Origin: Euzebyaceae bacterium
GTDB taxonomy: Bacteria > Actinomycetota > Nitriliruptoria > Euzebyales > Egibacteraceae
NCBI GenBank assembly: GCA_013812395.1
Contig: JACCTL010000008.1
Coordinates: forward strand, 1-32,945
DNA: 32,945 bases
Direction: 5' to 3'
Below the pieces are notes generated by a model that ran no database searches, had not been told where the DNA came from, and saw only the letters and a program-made list of their open reading frames with translations. A program made the position numbers and the translations under genes. The first letter of the stretch is position 1, and every line of letters starts with the position of its first letter. This document shows, in pieces, positions 1-9,274 of this stretch.

Positions 1-54
1 CTTGGTGCCGCCGACGTCGACGCCGACGGCCAGCGTGGCGTTGCCGGCGGCCAC
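1..54 (-). CDS. ROK-family sugar kinase / glucokinase, N-terminus only (runs off window)
   Basis: Minus-strand translation from GTG(54): MAAGNATLAVGVDVGGTK, the ROK N-terminal phosphate-binding motif. Confidence 0.55.
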   Translation of the reverse strand, partial: MAAGNATLAVGVDVGGTK

Positions 55-62
55 TGCAGGCG

Positions 63-1202
63 TTAGAAGCGCAGCAGCGCGGCGACGGGATGACCGTCGA
101 GGCGCACCGGGTCGCGGAACAGCTCGATGTGGGCGTTGGACCGCACGGCCTCCTCGATCACCTCGTCGATGAGGTCGTCGACGACCTCCACGGGCTCCCC
201 GTAGGCGGCGGCCTCCTCGTCGTGCAGCGCCAGCGCGCCGCTGGAGCTGCGGTACCCCGGTTGGCCCGCACCCTCGACGACGAACAGCACCTCTACGCGC
301 TTGGCGTTGACGGCCTCGATGACGTGACGCAACCCCCGAGCCGCCTTCGCGCCCTGCCCCTGCGCGCCGGCCAGCCGCTGCAGCAGGGCGCTGCGCCTGC
401 CGGAGACCAGCGACTGCTCGACTTCGACCATACGGGTGCAGACGTCATCGGCGCTGCTGTGACCGGGCAGGCTCAACGGCTCGCCGTGGACTACCTGCTG
501 CAGGTAGGGGTGCAGCTTCTTGGAGAACTCGGCGGTCTCGGCGGGTGGCCCGGCGAGGACCAGGGCGTCGATGGGCTGCTCGGCGTGCAGCTGGCGCAGC
601 ACCTCGACGGTGTCCTTGTAGTGCAGGGCGACCTCGTGCTCGATGCCCTTCTCGAAGCCCTTCTGCGACCAGCCGCCCTGTTTGTGCTGGCCGTGGACGT
701 CCGCGGCGATGCCCAGCCACTCCCGACAGCGGCCGAGCTGGTAGCGAAAGATTCGCGACTTGTCGCGCTCGATGATCACCAGGGCGATGTGGTGGTGACG
801 TCCCAGCAGCGCCTCCAGCGGGACCACGTAGGCCCGGTCGTTGACGCGCGCGATGTTGCGCACGCCGATCCCCGACTGCACCGTCTCGAAGATCTCGCCG
901 CCGGAGGCGAACACGCCCAGCCCTCGGACCTGATCGCGCTGGAAGTCGTTGCGGACCCACCGGCTGATGGCGTTGGCGTCGGCGACCGCCGCGCTACGGC
1001 GTCGCTCGGGCAGCCTGTCCGCGGTCTTGCGCACGTCGCGCAGCAGCCCGTCCAGCCGCGCTTCGTAGTCACCCGCCTTGGGAAAGCGAGCCCCGTCGGT
1101 GTTCAGGTACACCGTCGTCACGGGGTTCTCGGTGACTGGCCGGTTCATCAGCTTGCGGATATCGGTGGCGGTGACGTCCACGAAGGCGTTCCTTTTGTCC
1201 AT
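63..1202 (-). CDS. Bacterial eRF1-like / Vms1-ANKZF1-family protein (baeRF)
   Basis: Start MDKRNAFVDVTATDIRKLM; contains HGQHKQGGWSQKGFEKGIEHE catalytic-loop-like motif and C-terminal VEVLFVVEGAG...DEVIEEAVRSNAHIELF. The ORF-track extension to 1637 looks non-coding. Confidence 0.75.
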   Translation of the reverse strand: MDKRNAFVDVTATDIRKLMNRPVTENPVTTVYLNTDGARFPKAGDYEARLDGLLRDVRKTADRLPERRRSAAVADANAISRWVRNDFQRDQVRGLGVFASGGEIFETVQSGIGVRNIARVNDRAYVVPLEALLGRHHHIALVIIERDKSRIFRYQLGRCREWLGIAADVHGQHKQGGWSQKGFEKGIEHEVALHYKDTVEVLRQLHAEQPIDALVLAGPPAETAEFSKKLHPYLQQVVHGEPLSLPGHSSADDVCTRMVEVEQSLVSGRRSALLQRLAGAQGQGAKAARGLRHVIEAVNAKRVEVLFVVEGAGQPGYRSSSGALALHDEEAAAYGEPVEVVDDLIDEVIEEAVRSNAHIELFRDPVRLDGHPVAALLRF

Positions 1203-1343
1203 GTTGAGTGTCGGACTCAGCTGTGCGGTCGGGGCGCTCCTCATCGGTTTGGCGATCGGTTTGGCGGCGTGGGTGGCAGTGTAGCCAGGGGCTGCGACGG
1301 CGTCGGGTGCGGGGAGCCAACCAGCCACTGGCACGCTTTGCCG

Positions 1344-1392
1344 CGCTACTTGAGCGGTTGCCAGATGCGCTACCGGTTCGCTACATGAGCGC
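1344..1392 (-). repeat. Intergenic repeat element copy E1 (two CGCTCANGTAGCG units with a central GGTAGCGC)
   Basis: Units at 1379-1391 and 1344-1356 (minus strand) with GGTAGCGC at 1367-1374; matches 24635-24679 (plus strand). Confidence 0.65.
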
Positions 1393-1399
1393 GGGTCGG

Positions 1400-2089
1400 T
1401 CATCGCGCGATGCGGATAAAGCCGGTGAACAGGCCCAGCAGCGACACCCCGACCACGCCGACCACCAGCCACAGCAGCGCCCGGTTGCTCAGCAGGAAGG
1501 GGCGGCCCTGGCGCAGTCGCTGGATGTCGACCAGGCCGGTGACCCACAGCACCGCGACGCCGAACAGCAACGGAGCCGCCACCAGGGCCGCGCCGGAACC
1601 CGTCGCGTTGAGCAGTGCGAAGGCGCCCAGCAACCACACCACGAACAACAGCAGGCGCCCCAAGCCGGCGCCGTAGCGGCCGAGCAGTACGTGGCCAGCT
1701 CCTGGCGCCAGCGCCGACAACGCCATTGCCAGCGTCCAGTTGGCCTGCGGCGCTTCGGCCTCGGTGGTGCGGTAGCGGTCGGCGAACGACGCGCCGCAGA
1801 CGTCACAGCGCAGGCTGTCGATGCTGTGGTACTCCCCACAGTGCGCGCATTCCCACTCCACCTGTTCCCCACGGCGACGCATGCCCGGCGTCCGCAGCTG
1901 CTCGATCGACGTGGCTGGCGACCTCTGGACGGCGTTGCCGGCGGCTTCGGCGGGCACCGAGACGATCGGCGAAGCCGGCGCGACAGGGGCAGGCGGCGGC
2001 TCGGGTTCGGGCTGGTTGAGACCGACGAAGCATTGACCGCACCAGCGGGCGTCGTCCGGGTTGCTGGCGGCGCAGCTGGGACAGCGCAT
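1400..2089 (-). CDS. Zinc-ribbon domain membrane protein
   Basis: N-terminal CPSC...CGQC and CAHCG...CDVCG zinc ribbons, then several hydrophobic segments; start overlaps upstream stop (TGATG). Confidence 0.75.
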   Translation of the reverse strand: MRCPSCAASNPDDARWCGQCFVGLNQPEPEPPPAPVAPASPIVSVPAEAAGNAVQRSPATSIEQLRTPGMRRRGEQVEWECAHCGEYHSIDSLRCDVCGASFADRYRTTEAEAPQANWTLAMALSALAPGAGHVLLGRYGAGLGRLLLFVVWLLGAFALLNATGSGAALVAAPLLFGVAVLWVTGLVDIQRLRQGRPFLLSNRALLWLVVGVVGVSLLGLFTGFIRIAR

Positions 2090-2709
2090 CAGCCGGCCTC
2101 CGGCGAAGCGGTGGGGGCAGCGGCAGCGGCATTGGCGGCGGCGCAGCCCTGCTCGGCTGCCACACGAGCGCGGTACTCGGCGATGGCCAGGCGCTGGTCG
2201 GCGAGCAGCGCGGGGTCGGGTTCGGCGCCGGGCTCCCGGCCGGCCTCCAGTCGATCCTTCAGGGCGTTGAGCCCTGCCCGGGCGGCGGCGCGGTGGTCTG
2301 CGGTCACTCGGGCTGCCTGCGGTGCGGGCTGGGCGACCTGCCGCGCGGCCGGCGCCTCGGGTCCTGCCTCGGCCCGGACGAGGTAGTGCACGACGCAGCC
2401 GCTGGGCTCATCGAGGTAGTAGAACTCGGCCTCGCCATCGAGGTCCCCGCAGTAACGCAACCGGACCCCGAGCCCGGGTCGCTCCTCGGTCAGGCGCACC
2501 GTGTAGCGCTGCGGGGGGCGGCGGCGGCCCGGCGGCCACAGCACGACCGACTGCACCCGACCGTGGGCGGCCGCCCACGGGCCATCGCCACACGGCCGGG
2601 CCCGCAGCCCTGGCCACCACTGCTGCCAACCCCCGAGATCGGCCAGCCAGGGATGGACGTCGCGCCGGCGCGCCCGCACGAACACCGAGTCCCAGGCGTC
2701 GATGCGCAT
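2089..2709 (-). CDS. SRPBCC (polyketide cyclase/dehydrase-like) family protein
   Basis: MRIDAWDSVFVRARRRDVHPWLADLGGWQQWWPGL..., typical SRPBCC start; start chosen at 2709 inside ORF 2089..3096. Confidence 0.65.
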   Translation of the reverse strand: MRIDAWDSVFVRARRRDVHPWLADLGGWQQWWPGLRARPCGDGPWAAAHGRVQSVVLWPPGRRRPPQRYTVRLTEERPGLGVRLRYCGDLDGEAEFYYLDEPSGCVVHYLVRAEAGPEAPAARQVAQPAPQAARVTADHRAAARAGLNALKDRLEAGREPGAEPDPALLADQRLAIAEYRARVAAEQGCAAANAAAAAPTASPEAG

Positions 2710-2719
2710 CCCTGGCAGG

Positions 2720-3553
2720 TTAACCCAGCAGCGCCGCCGCCAACGCGACCGCCGCGACCGCCGCCGCGACCGCCGTGCGCCGTGCGGCGCTGTCCTGCAA
2801 CTGCGGCGCCGACCAGGCGATCGCGATGACGAAGCCGGCGACCAGCCCGCCGGCGTGCGCCTGCCAGGCGATGTTGAAGCCGGGAGCGAACGCCAGAGCC
2901 ATGTTGATGCCCAGCAGCACCAGCAGCTGGCGCAGGCTCGCCGCGCCCGCGGCCGTCCGTCGGCGCCGGTACGACGCCGCCAGCCATGCCCCGAACAGCC
3001 CGAAGATCGCGCCCGACGCGCCGACCGCCACACCTTGCGGCGCCAGCAGGTAGAAGGCGGCGCCACCGCCGAGGGCGGCGGCGACGTACAGCGCAAGGAA
3101 CGCCGCCGATCCGACCTCGCGCTCCAGCTGCGGTCCGAAGATGTACAGCGCCCACATGTTGAACGCGATGTGGACGATGTTGGACGGGTCGTGGAAGAAC
3201 GCCGCGGTCAGCAGCCGCCACCACTGCCCGTCGGCGACCAGCTCGTTGGCCTGCACGCCGTAGAACAGCAGCAGATTGCTCAGCGGCGGCGCCACGAACC
3301 CGATGACGAAGATCGCGACGCACACTGCCAGGATCGTGTAGCTAACGATCGCTGTCCGGGTTTGGCGGCGGCGTACGTCGTTCATGTCGAGGGTGCGCGT
3401 GCCCGGCACCGGCGCCGAGCACTCCGGGCATTTCTGGCCCACTGACGCCGTGCGCACACAGTCGATGCACACGGGCCGCTCGCAGTTGGAGCACGATAGC
3501 CGTGTCTCGCGGTCGGGATGGCGGTAGCAGGTTTGCAGTCGTTCGGTACTCAC
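2720..3553 (-). CDS. Rhomboid-family intramembrane serine protease with N-terminal B-box-like zinc finger
   Basis: CYRHPDRETRLSCSNCERPVCIDC...CPEC zinc finger; GASGAIFG catalytic serine motif; HxxxxxxHxAFNMWALYIFG; WQAHAGGLVAG histidine. Confidence 0.9.
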   Translation of the reverse strand: MSTERLQTCYRHPDRETRLSCSNCERPVCIDCVRTASVGQKCPECSAPVPGTRTLDMNDVRRRQTRTAIVSYTILAVCVAIFVIGFVAPPLSNLLLFYGVQANELVADGQWWRLLTAAFFHDPSNIVHIAFNMWALYIFGPQLEREVGSAAFLALYVAAALGGGAAFYLLAPQGVAVGASGAIFGLFGAWLAASYRRRRTAAGAASLRQLLVLLGINMALAFAPGFNIAWQAHAGGLVAGFVIAIAWSAPQLQDSAARRTAVAAAVAAVALAAALLG

Positions 3554-3673
3554 CGGGTCCACGCTAGCGCCGGGCCCCTCGGCTCGGACGCCCAGTTGAC
3601 GGGTAAGGGGGCACCGGTGCGCCGCAACGGGTAGGGCCACCCGGTGGACCCGCCCGCGTGGGAAGGAACGCAG

Positions 3674-4072
3674 ATGACCGCACTTGATCGAGCCCTGGCC
3701 GAGCAGCCAGGCGCCGTGGCGCTGGCGATCGCCCGCAGCCGCATGCTCATCGGCTTGTTGGCGCTATTGGGCACCCGGCGGCTGCTGCGACGCGCGTTGC
3801 GCCAGCCGCTGGTGCCCTCCGACGAGGCGGTGGCGGCGTTGCGCATGGTGGCGTCGCGGGACGTGGCGCTGGGTCTGGGCGCCGAGCTGGCCGCCCGGCG
3901 CGGACCTCAGGCGCTGCGCGGCTGGGTGGAGGCGGGTGGCCTGGTCGACGCCACCGACGTGGTGGCGCTGGGTGGGGCGCGTACGTTGCGGCCCGTCGCG
4001 CGCTGGGGCGGGGTGCTGCTGGCCGCGGTGGGGGCCGTGCTCAGCAACCAAGCGGCGCGCAACCTGACCTGA
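3674..4072 (+). CDS. Small hypothetical membrane protein
   Basis: MTALDRALAEQPGAVALAIARSRML...; RBS-like ggaagga upstream; C-terminal hydrophobic segment. Confidence 0.6.
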   Translation: MTALDRALAEQPGAVALAIARSRMLIGLLALLGTRRLLRRALRQPLVPSDEAVAALRMVASRDVALGLGAELAARRGPQALRGWVEAGGLVDATDVVALGGARTLRPVARWGGVLLAAVGAVLSNQAARNLT

Positions 4073-4127
4073 CCGGCGAACGGGCTGAACACGGTGGGCT
4101 GGCGCTCACGCATCGGCGGCGCCTGAG

Positions 4128-5903
4128 CTAGCGGTACAGCCCCTCGATCTCCTCGGCGAAGTGCTCGGCGATCACCTGCCGCTTGAGCTTGAGCGTGGGT
4201 GTCATCTCGCCATGCTCGATGGTGAAGTCACGCGGCAGCACTGTCACCCTGCGGATCGATTCGGCCTTGGACACGGCCTGGTTGGCGTGCTCGACCGCCT
4301 TGTCGACCTCGGCGCGCACGGTCTGGTCCTCGGCGAGCTGCGCCGGCGAACCCGACAGTTCGTGCTCCTTGGAGAAGGCCGCCAACTCGTCGGGCTCCAG
4401 GGTCACCAGCGCCGCCACGAAGGTCCGGTTGTCGCCGACGACCATCGCCTGGGACAGCAGGCGGTGGGACTTGAGACGCTCCTCGAGGACGGCGGGGGCG
4501 ACGTTCTTGCCCCCCGCCGTGACGATGATCTCCTTCTTGCGACCGGTGATCGTGATGTAGCCGTCGTCGTCGATCTCGCCGATATCGCCGGTGCACAACC
4601 AGCCGTCCTCGGCGAACACCTCGGCGGTGGCCTGCTTGTTGTTCCAGTAGCCGGAGAACACCCCCGGTCCGCGGATCAGCAGCTCGCCGTCCTCGGCGCC
4701 CTTGATCTCGGTGCCGGCGTTGGGGCGTCCGACCGAGCCGATGCGCAGCTTGGTCGGGGAGTTGAACGCCGACGCCGCACTCGTCTCGGTCAGCCCGTAG
4801 CCCTCCAGGATCGTGATGCCGGCGGCATGGAAGAAGTATGCGAGGTGCGGCGACAGCGGCGCCCCGCCCGACACGCAGTAGCGGACCCGCCCGCCGAGGG
4901 CGTCGCGCAGCTTGCTGTAGACCAGCTTGTCGGCAAGGCCGCGCTTGAGGCTGAGGACGCGACCGGGGTTGGCCGTGGTCGCCCACTGGCGCGATGTCGC
5001 CACGGCGAAGTCGAACACCTTGCGCTTGGGGCCCTCGGCTTTGCGCTGAGCGGTGTTGAAGACTTTCTCGAACACGCGAGGCACCGACAGCAGGAAGGTG
5101 GGGCGGAAGGTGGACAGGTCCTCCACGAGGGTGCCCAGCGACCGCGCGTAACCCAGCTGGGTGTTTGCCTCCAGGCAGGCGAACTGGATGATGCGCGCCA
5201 GCACGTGGGCCAGCGGCAGGAACAGCAGCGTGGAGTCGCCGCTGGTGAACAGCTCCGGCAACATGGTCTCGCTCTGGCGGGCGGTCGACAGCAGGTTGCC
5301 GTGGGTGAGGAGGCAGCCCTTCGGGTTCCCGGTCGTGCCAGAGGTGTAGATGATCGAGGCGTGGTCGTCGACGTTGGTGGCGGCGACGCGCTCGGCAACT
5401 TGCGCGGCCGCCGCGGCGTCGCCTTGGTCGGCCAGCGCGTCCAGACCCCCGTCGTCGATCACGAACACGGCCAGCCCGTCGATCGCCCCTTCCCGCGCGG
5501 CATCCATCTGCTTGGCCTGGTCGGCGACCGCGACGATGGCCGCCTTGGCACCGGAGTCGGACAGGATCCAGGCGCACTGCTCGACCGACGACGTCTCGTA
5601 CAGCGGCACGGTGACGGCGCCGGCGGACAGGATGGCGAGGTCCGCGACCGTCCATTCCATGCGGGTGTTGCTCATCAAGGCGACCCGGTCGCCGCGCCCG
5701 ATGCCCAGCGCGATCAGCCCGGCCGCGATGTCGCGCACGCGGTCGGCCAGCTGCGGCCAGTCCATCCCTCGCCACTGGTCATCCACCGACCACCGCAGGA
5801 TCTGGCGGGCGTCACCGGCGGCCGCGCGTTCCCACAACCGCGACGTCAGGTTCTCACCGCTGGCTACCGCGACCGGCGTGTCGCCTTTGCTGTACTGCGC
5901 CAT
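4128..5903 (-). CDS. Long-chain acyl-CoA synthetase (AMP-dependent, FadD15-like)
   Basis: YTSGTTGNPKGCLLTHGN AMP-binding motif; GYGLTETSAAS; TGDIGEIDDDGYITITGRKKEIIVTAGGKNVAP. Confidence 0.93.
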   Translation of the reverse strand: MAQYSKGDTPVAVASGENLTSRLWERAAAGDARQILRWSVDDQWRGMDWPQLADRVRDIAAGLIALGIGRGDRVALMSNTRMEWTVADLAILSAGAVTVPLYETSSVEQCAWILSDSGAKAAIVAVADQAKQMDAAREGAIDGLAVFVIDDGGLDALADQGDAAAAAQVAERVAATNVDDHASIIYTSGTTGNPKGCLLTHGNLLSTARQSETMLPELFTSGDSTLLFLPLAHVLARIIQFACLEANTQLGYARSLGTLVEDLSTFRPTFLLSVPRVFEKVFNTAQRKAEGPKRKVFDFAVATSRQWATTANPGRVLSLKRGLADKLVYSKLRDALGGRVRYCVSGGAPLSPHLAYFFHAAGITILEGYGLTETSAASAFNSPTKLRIGSVGRPNAGTEIKGAEDGELLIRGPGVFSGYWNNKQATAEVFAEDGWLCTGDIGEIDDDGYITITGRKKEIIVTAGGKNVAPAVLEERLKSHRLLSQAMVVGDNRTFVAALVTLEPDELAAFSKEHELSGSPAQLAEDQTVRAEVDKAVEHANQAVSKAESIRRVTVLPRDFTIEHGEMTPTLKLKRQVIAEHFAEEIEGLYR

Positions 5904-6035
5904 GCCCTGGCTCCTGTCGCATGTCGTCGGCTTTGGCGTCGCCGCCTCAGACCCGTCGCGGGCGGCCGGAACACCGCAACGCCATGGTCCCGCAGCCGCA
6001 TGGTAACGGGGGCGGTTACCGCGCGGAAGCCGCGT

Positions 6036-6875
6036 TCACGTCGCCGAAGCCGGAAGCTGCCTGACAACGTCGGCCCGCGCCAGAAAGTCGCCGACGACGG
6101 CCAGCCACGCCTTCGCATTCTCCAACTGCGGCGAGTGTGCGGCGTCGGCGATCACCGCGTGCTCAGCCCCGGCGACGGATGCGACCAGCAGGGCCTGCTC
6201 GGTGGCGGTCCACGACTCGTCGTCCTCGCCGTGCAGGACCAGGACGGGGATGTCGATGCCGCGCAGGAACGCTCCCAGTGGCGCGGCGGAGATGAGGGCG
6301 CGCACCTCGCCGATCACGGCGGCGGGGTTGAGCGCGAGGAACCGGCTGCGCTCGAACGCCTGGCGCTCGGGGTCTTCGTCGATCGAGCGGGGCGACGGAT
6401 CGCCGACGGGCTCCCGCGCCACCGCAAGGGCGGTTTCCAGGCCGGCGTCGCGCGTGGTCACCGCGATACGGATCTTGTGTGCGGCGCGCTCCTCGCGCTG
6501 GGCGCCCAGGCCGGTGTCGGCCAAGATCAGGGAACGCAGCCGCTGGCTGGCGACCGCCGCAGCCCGTTGCACGATCAGCCCGCCGAGCGAGTGCCCGAGC
6601 AGGTGGCACTCCCCCAGCTGCAACGCGTCGGCCGCCCGCAGCACCCAACCGGCGGCCGCCTCCAGCCCGTAGGCGGCCGGGTCGTCAGGCCCGGGCGTGC
6701 CACCGTGACCCGGCAGGTCGACGGTCACCACCCGCCGCTCGGCGGCCAAAGTGTCGAGCACCGGCTCGAAGTCCTCCTTGGAGCCGGTGAAGCCGTGCAC
6801 GCACAGCAGCGGCGCGCCAGGGCCGTCGCCACGGTCGAGTGTCGCCACTGCCGCGCCGTCCACAGCTACGTCCAT
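6036..6875 (-). CDS. Alpha/beta fold hydrolase
   Basis: LLCVHGFTGSKEDF oxyanion motif, LLGHSLGGLIVQ nucleophile elbow, HGEDDESW, ADAAHSPQLENA. Confidence 0.9.
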   Translation of the reverse strand: MDVAVDGAAVATLDRGDGPGAPLLCVHGFTGSKEDFEPVLDTLAAERRVVTVDLPGHGGTPGPDDPAAYGLEAAAGWVLRAADALQLGECHLLGHSLGGLIVQRAAAVASQRLRSLILADTGLGAQREERAAHKIRIAVTTRDAGLETALAVAREPVGDPSPRSIDEDPERQAFERSRFLALNPAAVIGEVRALISAAPLGAFLRGIDIPVLVLHGEDDESWTATEQALLVASVAGAEHAVIADAAHSPQLENAKAWLAVVGDFLARADVVRQLPASAT

Positions 6876-6920
6876 GCGCGCGAGGGTACCGGCGCGCCGA
6901 TCCGCCGCCCCGGAACGAGC

Positions 6921-7277
6921 TCAGCGGGCGCCGTCGGATAACACGGTGTACAGGCTCAAGCCGTTGCCGTCGGGGTCGGCAAAGTCGCAGAACGCGATCA
7001 CGCCCTCGATGACGGTGATGGCGCCGACCTCGATGCCCAGGTCCAGCAGGCGCCGGCGCTGCGCTTCGACGTCGCGAACACCGATGCGGAAGGCGAAGTC
7101 CTGGCCGGCCAACGGCGCGCCCTGGTACAGCTGCAGCCAGCAGCCGGCGACCTCGAACTCGACGATCCCGTCCACCGGCTCGAGGTCGGCCTGCCGGTCG
7201 AGGACGCGCCCGTACCAGGTACTCGCCCGACGCAGATCGGTCACCGGCACGCCGACGGTCACGCTGGTCGCCTCCAC
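6921..7277 (-). CDS. VOC (glyoxalase/bleomycin-resistance/dioxygenase) family protein
   Basis: VGVPVTDLRRASTWYGRVLD...FCDFADPDGNGLSLY. Confidence 0.85.
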   Translation of the reverse strand: MEATSVTVGVPVTDLRRASTWYGRVLDRQADLEPVDGIVEFEVAGCWLQLYQGAPLAGQDFAFRIGVRDVEAQRRRLLDLGIEVGAITVIEGVIAFCDFADPDGNGLSLYTVLSDGAR

Positions 7278-7350
7278 GGTGCCACTTTAGAGGGCGGCGA
7301 AGGCACCGGCGCCGCGGCCTTGTCCGCCGGGCGGCGTCTACCCTGGCACC

Positions 7351-8154
7351 ATGCCAACCTCACCCGTGACTCCCAGCCAGGGCTGGGGCGTCGTGCATCT
7401 GTTCTTCCACATCCGCCGCGAGCTGCTGGAGGACGCCACCACGGCGGCCAAGGACTTTGTGGCGCGGTTGCAGGCGTTCGACGCCCGCGACGACTATCAG
7501 GTGCTGGCCTTCAGCGTGCTGGGACAGAAAGCCGACCTCGGCCTGATGCTGCTGGGGCCGGACCTGGCCGAGCTGGACCAATTGTCCACCGAGCTGGTGG
7601 CGTCACCGCTGGGCGCGGGCCTACTGCCGGCCGCCTCGTACGTGTCGCTCACGGAGCTCAGTGAGTACACGTCGACCAGCGACGACGAGTCGCGGCGGCT
7701 GGTCGACGAGGAAGGCCTCGCCGAGGGCAGCCCCGAGCACGCCGCCGGGGTCGCGACGTTCGACGAGCGCATGGCCGGCTACGCCCAGCACCGCCTGCAC
7801 CCTCGCCTGCCGCACCGCAAGGTCATCAGCTTCTACCCGATGAGCAAGCGCCGCAGCGGCGCCGACAACTGGTACGCACTGGACTTCGCCGATCGCAAGC
7901 GGCTGATGGCCGGGCACGCACGCGTCGGGCGCGGCTACCGCGGCCGGGTGCTGCAGCTGATCACCGGCTCGGTGGGTCTGGATGATTGGGAGTGGGGCGT
8001 CACCCTGCTGGCCGACGACCCCAAGGCCATCCGCGACATCGTCTACGACATGCGCTTCGACGAGGTCAGCGCCCGCTACGGCGAGTTCGGCCCGTTCGTC
8101 ACCGGCCTCGTCTTAGAGCCGGCCGACCTGCTGCACCACCTCGGCCTGCTGTGA
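7351..8154 (+). CDS. hemQ: Chlorite-dismutase-family coproheme decarboxylase (HemQ-like)
   Basis: FYPMSKRRSGADNWYALDFADRKRLMAGHARVGRGYRGRVLQLITGSVGLDDWEWGVTLLADDPKAIRDIVYDMRFDEVSARYGEFGPF is strongly HemQ-like. Confidence 0.92.
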   Translation: MPTSPVTPSQGWGVVHLFFHIRRELLEDATTAAKDFVARLQAFDARDDYQVLAFSVLGQKADLGLMLLGPDLAELDQLSTELVASPLGAGLLPAASYVSLTELSEYTSTSDDESRRLVDEEGLAEGSPEHAAGVATFDERMAGYAQHRLHPRLPHRKVISFYPMSKRRSGADNWYALDFADRKRLMAGHARVGRGYRGRVLQLITGSVGLDDWEWGVTLLADDPKAIRDIVYDMRFDEVSARYGEFGPFVTGLVLEPADLLHHLGLL

Positions 8155-8289
8155 CGTGACACCGGCCCAGGGACCGGTAGTCGTGGACGAGGCCGTCGCG
8201 ATCCTCGGGGCCGCACGACCGGCCGTCCCTCATGCATTGCCTTGAACTTGGCGTCGGCCCGAGGCGCGAGTTCTGCGCGGTCGCCTATG

Positions 8290-8606
8290 TCAGAACAGTG
8301 ACAGGCCGGGGAGGATCTGCTCGGCGGCGTTGATGAGGTTGCGAGCGTCGTCGATCGCTCGTTGGGCCTCGGTCTGACTGGCTTCCTCATTGGGGATGTT
8401 GGGGTACTCCAGTTCGTTGCGGCGGCGGCGCATCCCGCCGAAGCGCTGTCGGGATCGGTCTCGACGATGAGGGCGGCGGTCTGGATGGTCCGGTGGGCCT
8501 TCTCGAGCAAGAAGGCGCCGTTGGCCTGACCGCCGGTGATCTGCTGCAGATGGCCGGCCGCGAGCTGCTGCTCGACCTCGGCTGCGCCTTGGGGCCACCG
8601 TGTCAT
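8290..8606 (-). pseudogene. HEPN-domain toxin remnant (module A), internal deletion and frameshift
   Basis: Frame 1: MTRWPQGAAEVEQQLAAGHLQQITGGQANGAFLLEKAHRTIQTAALIVETDPDSA; near 8442-8448 it continues in another frame as RFGGMRRRRNELEYPNIPNEEASQTEAQRAIDDARNLINAAEQILPGLSLF*. Confidence 0.65.
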
Positions 8607-9255
8607 GCCGCGCCCTTGCCGGTGTCAATGACGATGACCGTTGGGCAGGATTGGATCTGCTGGATGAGCGGATCGGTGGCCTCGGCCCACTGCCGAGAGG
8701 TGCGGCGCGGTCGGGGGAGCCGATGACGAGGACGTCCAGGTCGGCCGGAGGCGCTCCACGGGCTCCGTGGTAGCGCGCGGCCCACGAGCCGTAGATGAGG
8801 GCTCTGGCCACATCTCGGATGCTGTCGAACTCATCCTCGATCACGGTGTGCGGGCCGAAGGTGACCTGAAGCAGCTGGGTCAGGGGGGCGGCGGCCCGGT
8901 GCGCGGGGTTGGGGCGCAGGAGCCGGCTGCGGCCCACGGTGCGGCTGCGGATGAGGTCCGCATCAACGAGTCGCTGGGCTTCACGGTGCAGGGTGGTGAC
9001 GGGGACATCGAGGCGTTTCGCGAGTTCGGTGACGGTGTACATGTCGGTGGCGGTGATGGCCATGAGCTGGAGCAGCCCGTCGCCGTCGCCGGTCTCCTCC
9101 ACGTAGCCGAGGTAGCCGCTGAGCTGGGCTGCGGCGTCGCGCCGTTGGTCGCCGACGACGTGGCCGCCTGCCGGGTCGGGCCGGTCGATGACGGCGGTGG
9201 CTGCTCGGGGGCCGCGCGGCGTGGCGCAACGGCGCGCCGACGGATCGGCGCTCAC
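8603..9255 (-). pseudogene. HTH-MNT (nucleotidyltransferase) antitoxin remnant (module A), internal deletion and frameshift
   Basis: MYTVTELAKRLDVPVTTLHREAQRLVDADLIRSR...IYGSWAARYHGARGAPPADLDVLVIGSPDR, then near 8697-8712 shifts frame to RTSRQWAEATDPLIQQIQSCPTVIVIDTGKGAA*. Stop overlaps the HEPN ATG (ATGA). True start uncertain. Confidence 0.65.
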
Positions 9256-9274
9256 CGTCGGTCTCTGGGTTCGT

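Noticed and set aside
90-1388. 432-aa plus-strand ORF
   Set aside because: Antisense to the baeRF gene, no recognisable domain.
1203-1637. N-terminal extension of the ORF 63..1637
   Set aside because: Overlaps the next gene antisense/out of frame and is Arg/Pro/Gly-rich; MDKRNAF at 1202 is the plausible start.
1208-2386. 392-aa plus-strand ORF
   Set aside because: Antisense to zinc-ribbon and SRPBCC genes; low-complexity high-GC artefact.
4161-6941. 926-aa plus-strand ORF
   Set aside because: Fully antisense to the acyl-CoA synthetase and alpha/beta hydrolase genes; His/Arg/Gly-rich composition typical of high-GC antisense frames.
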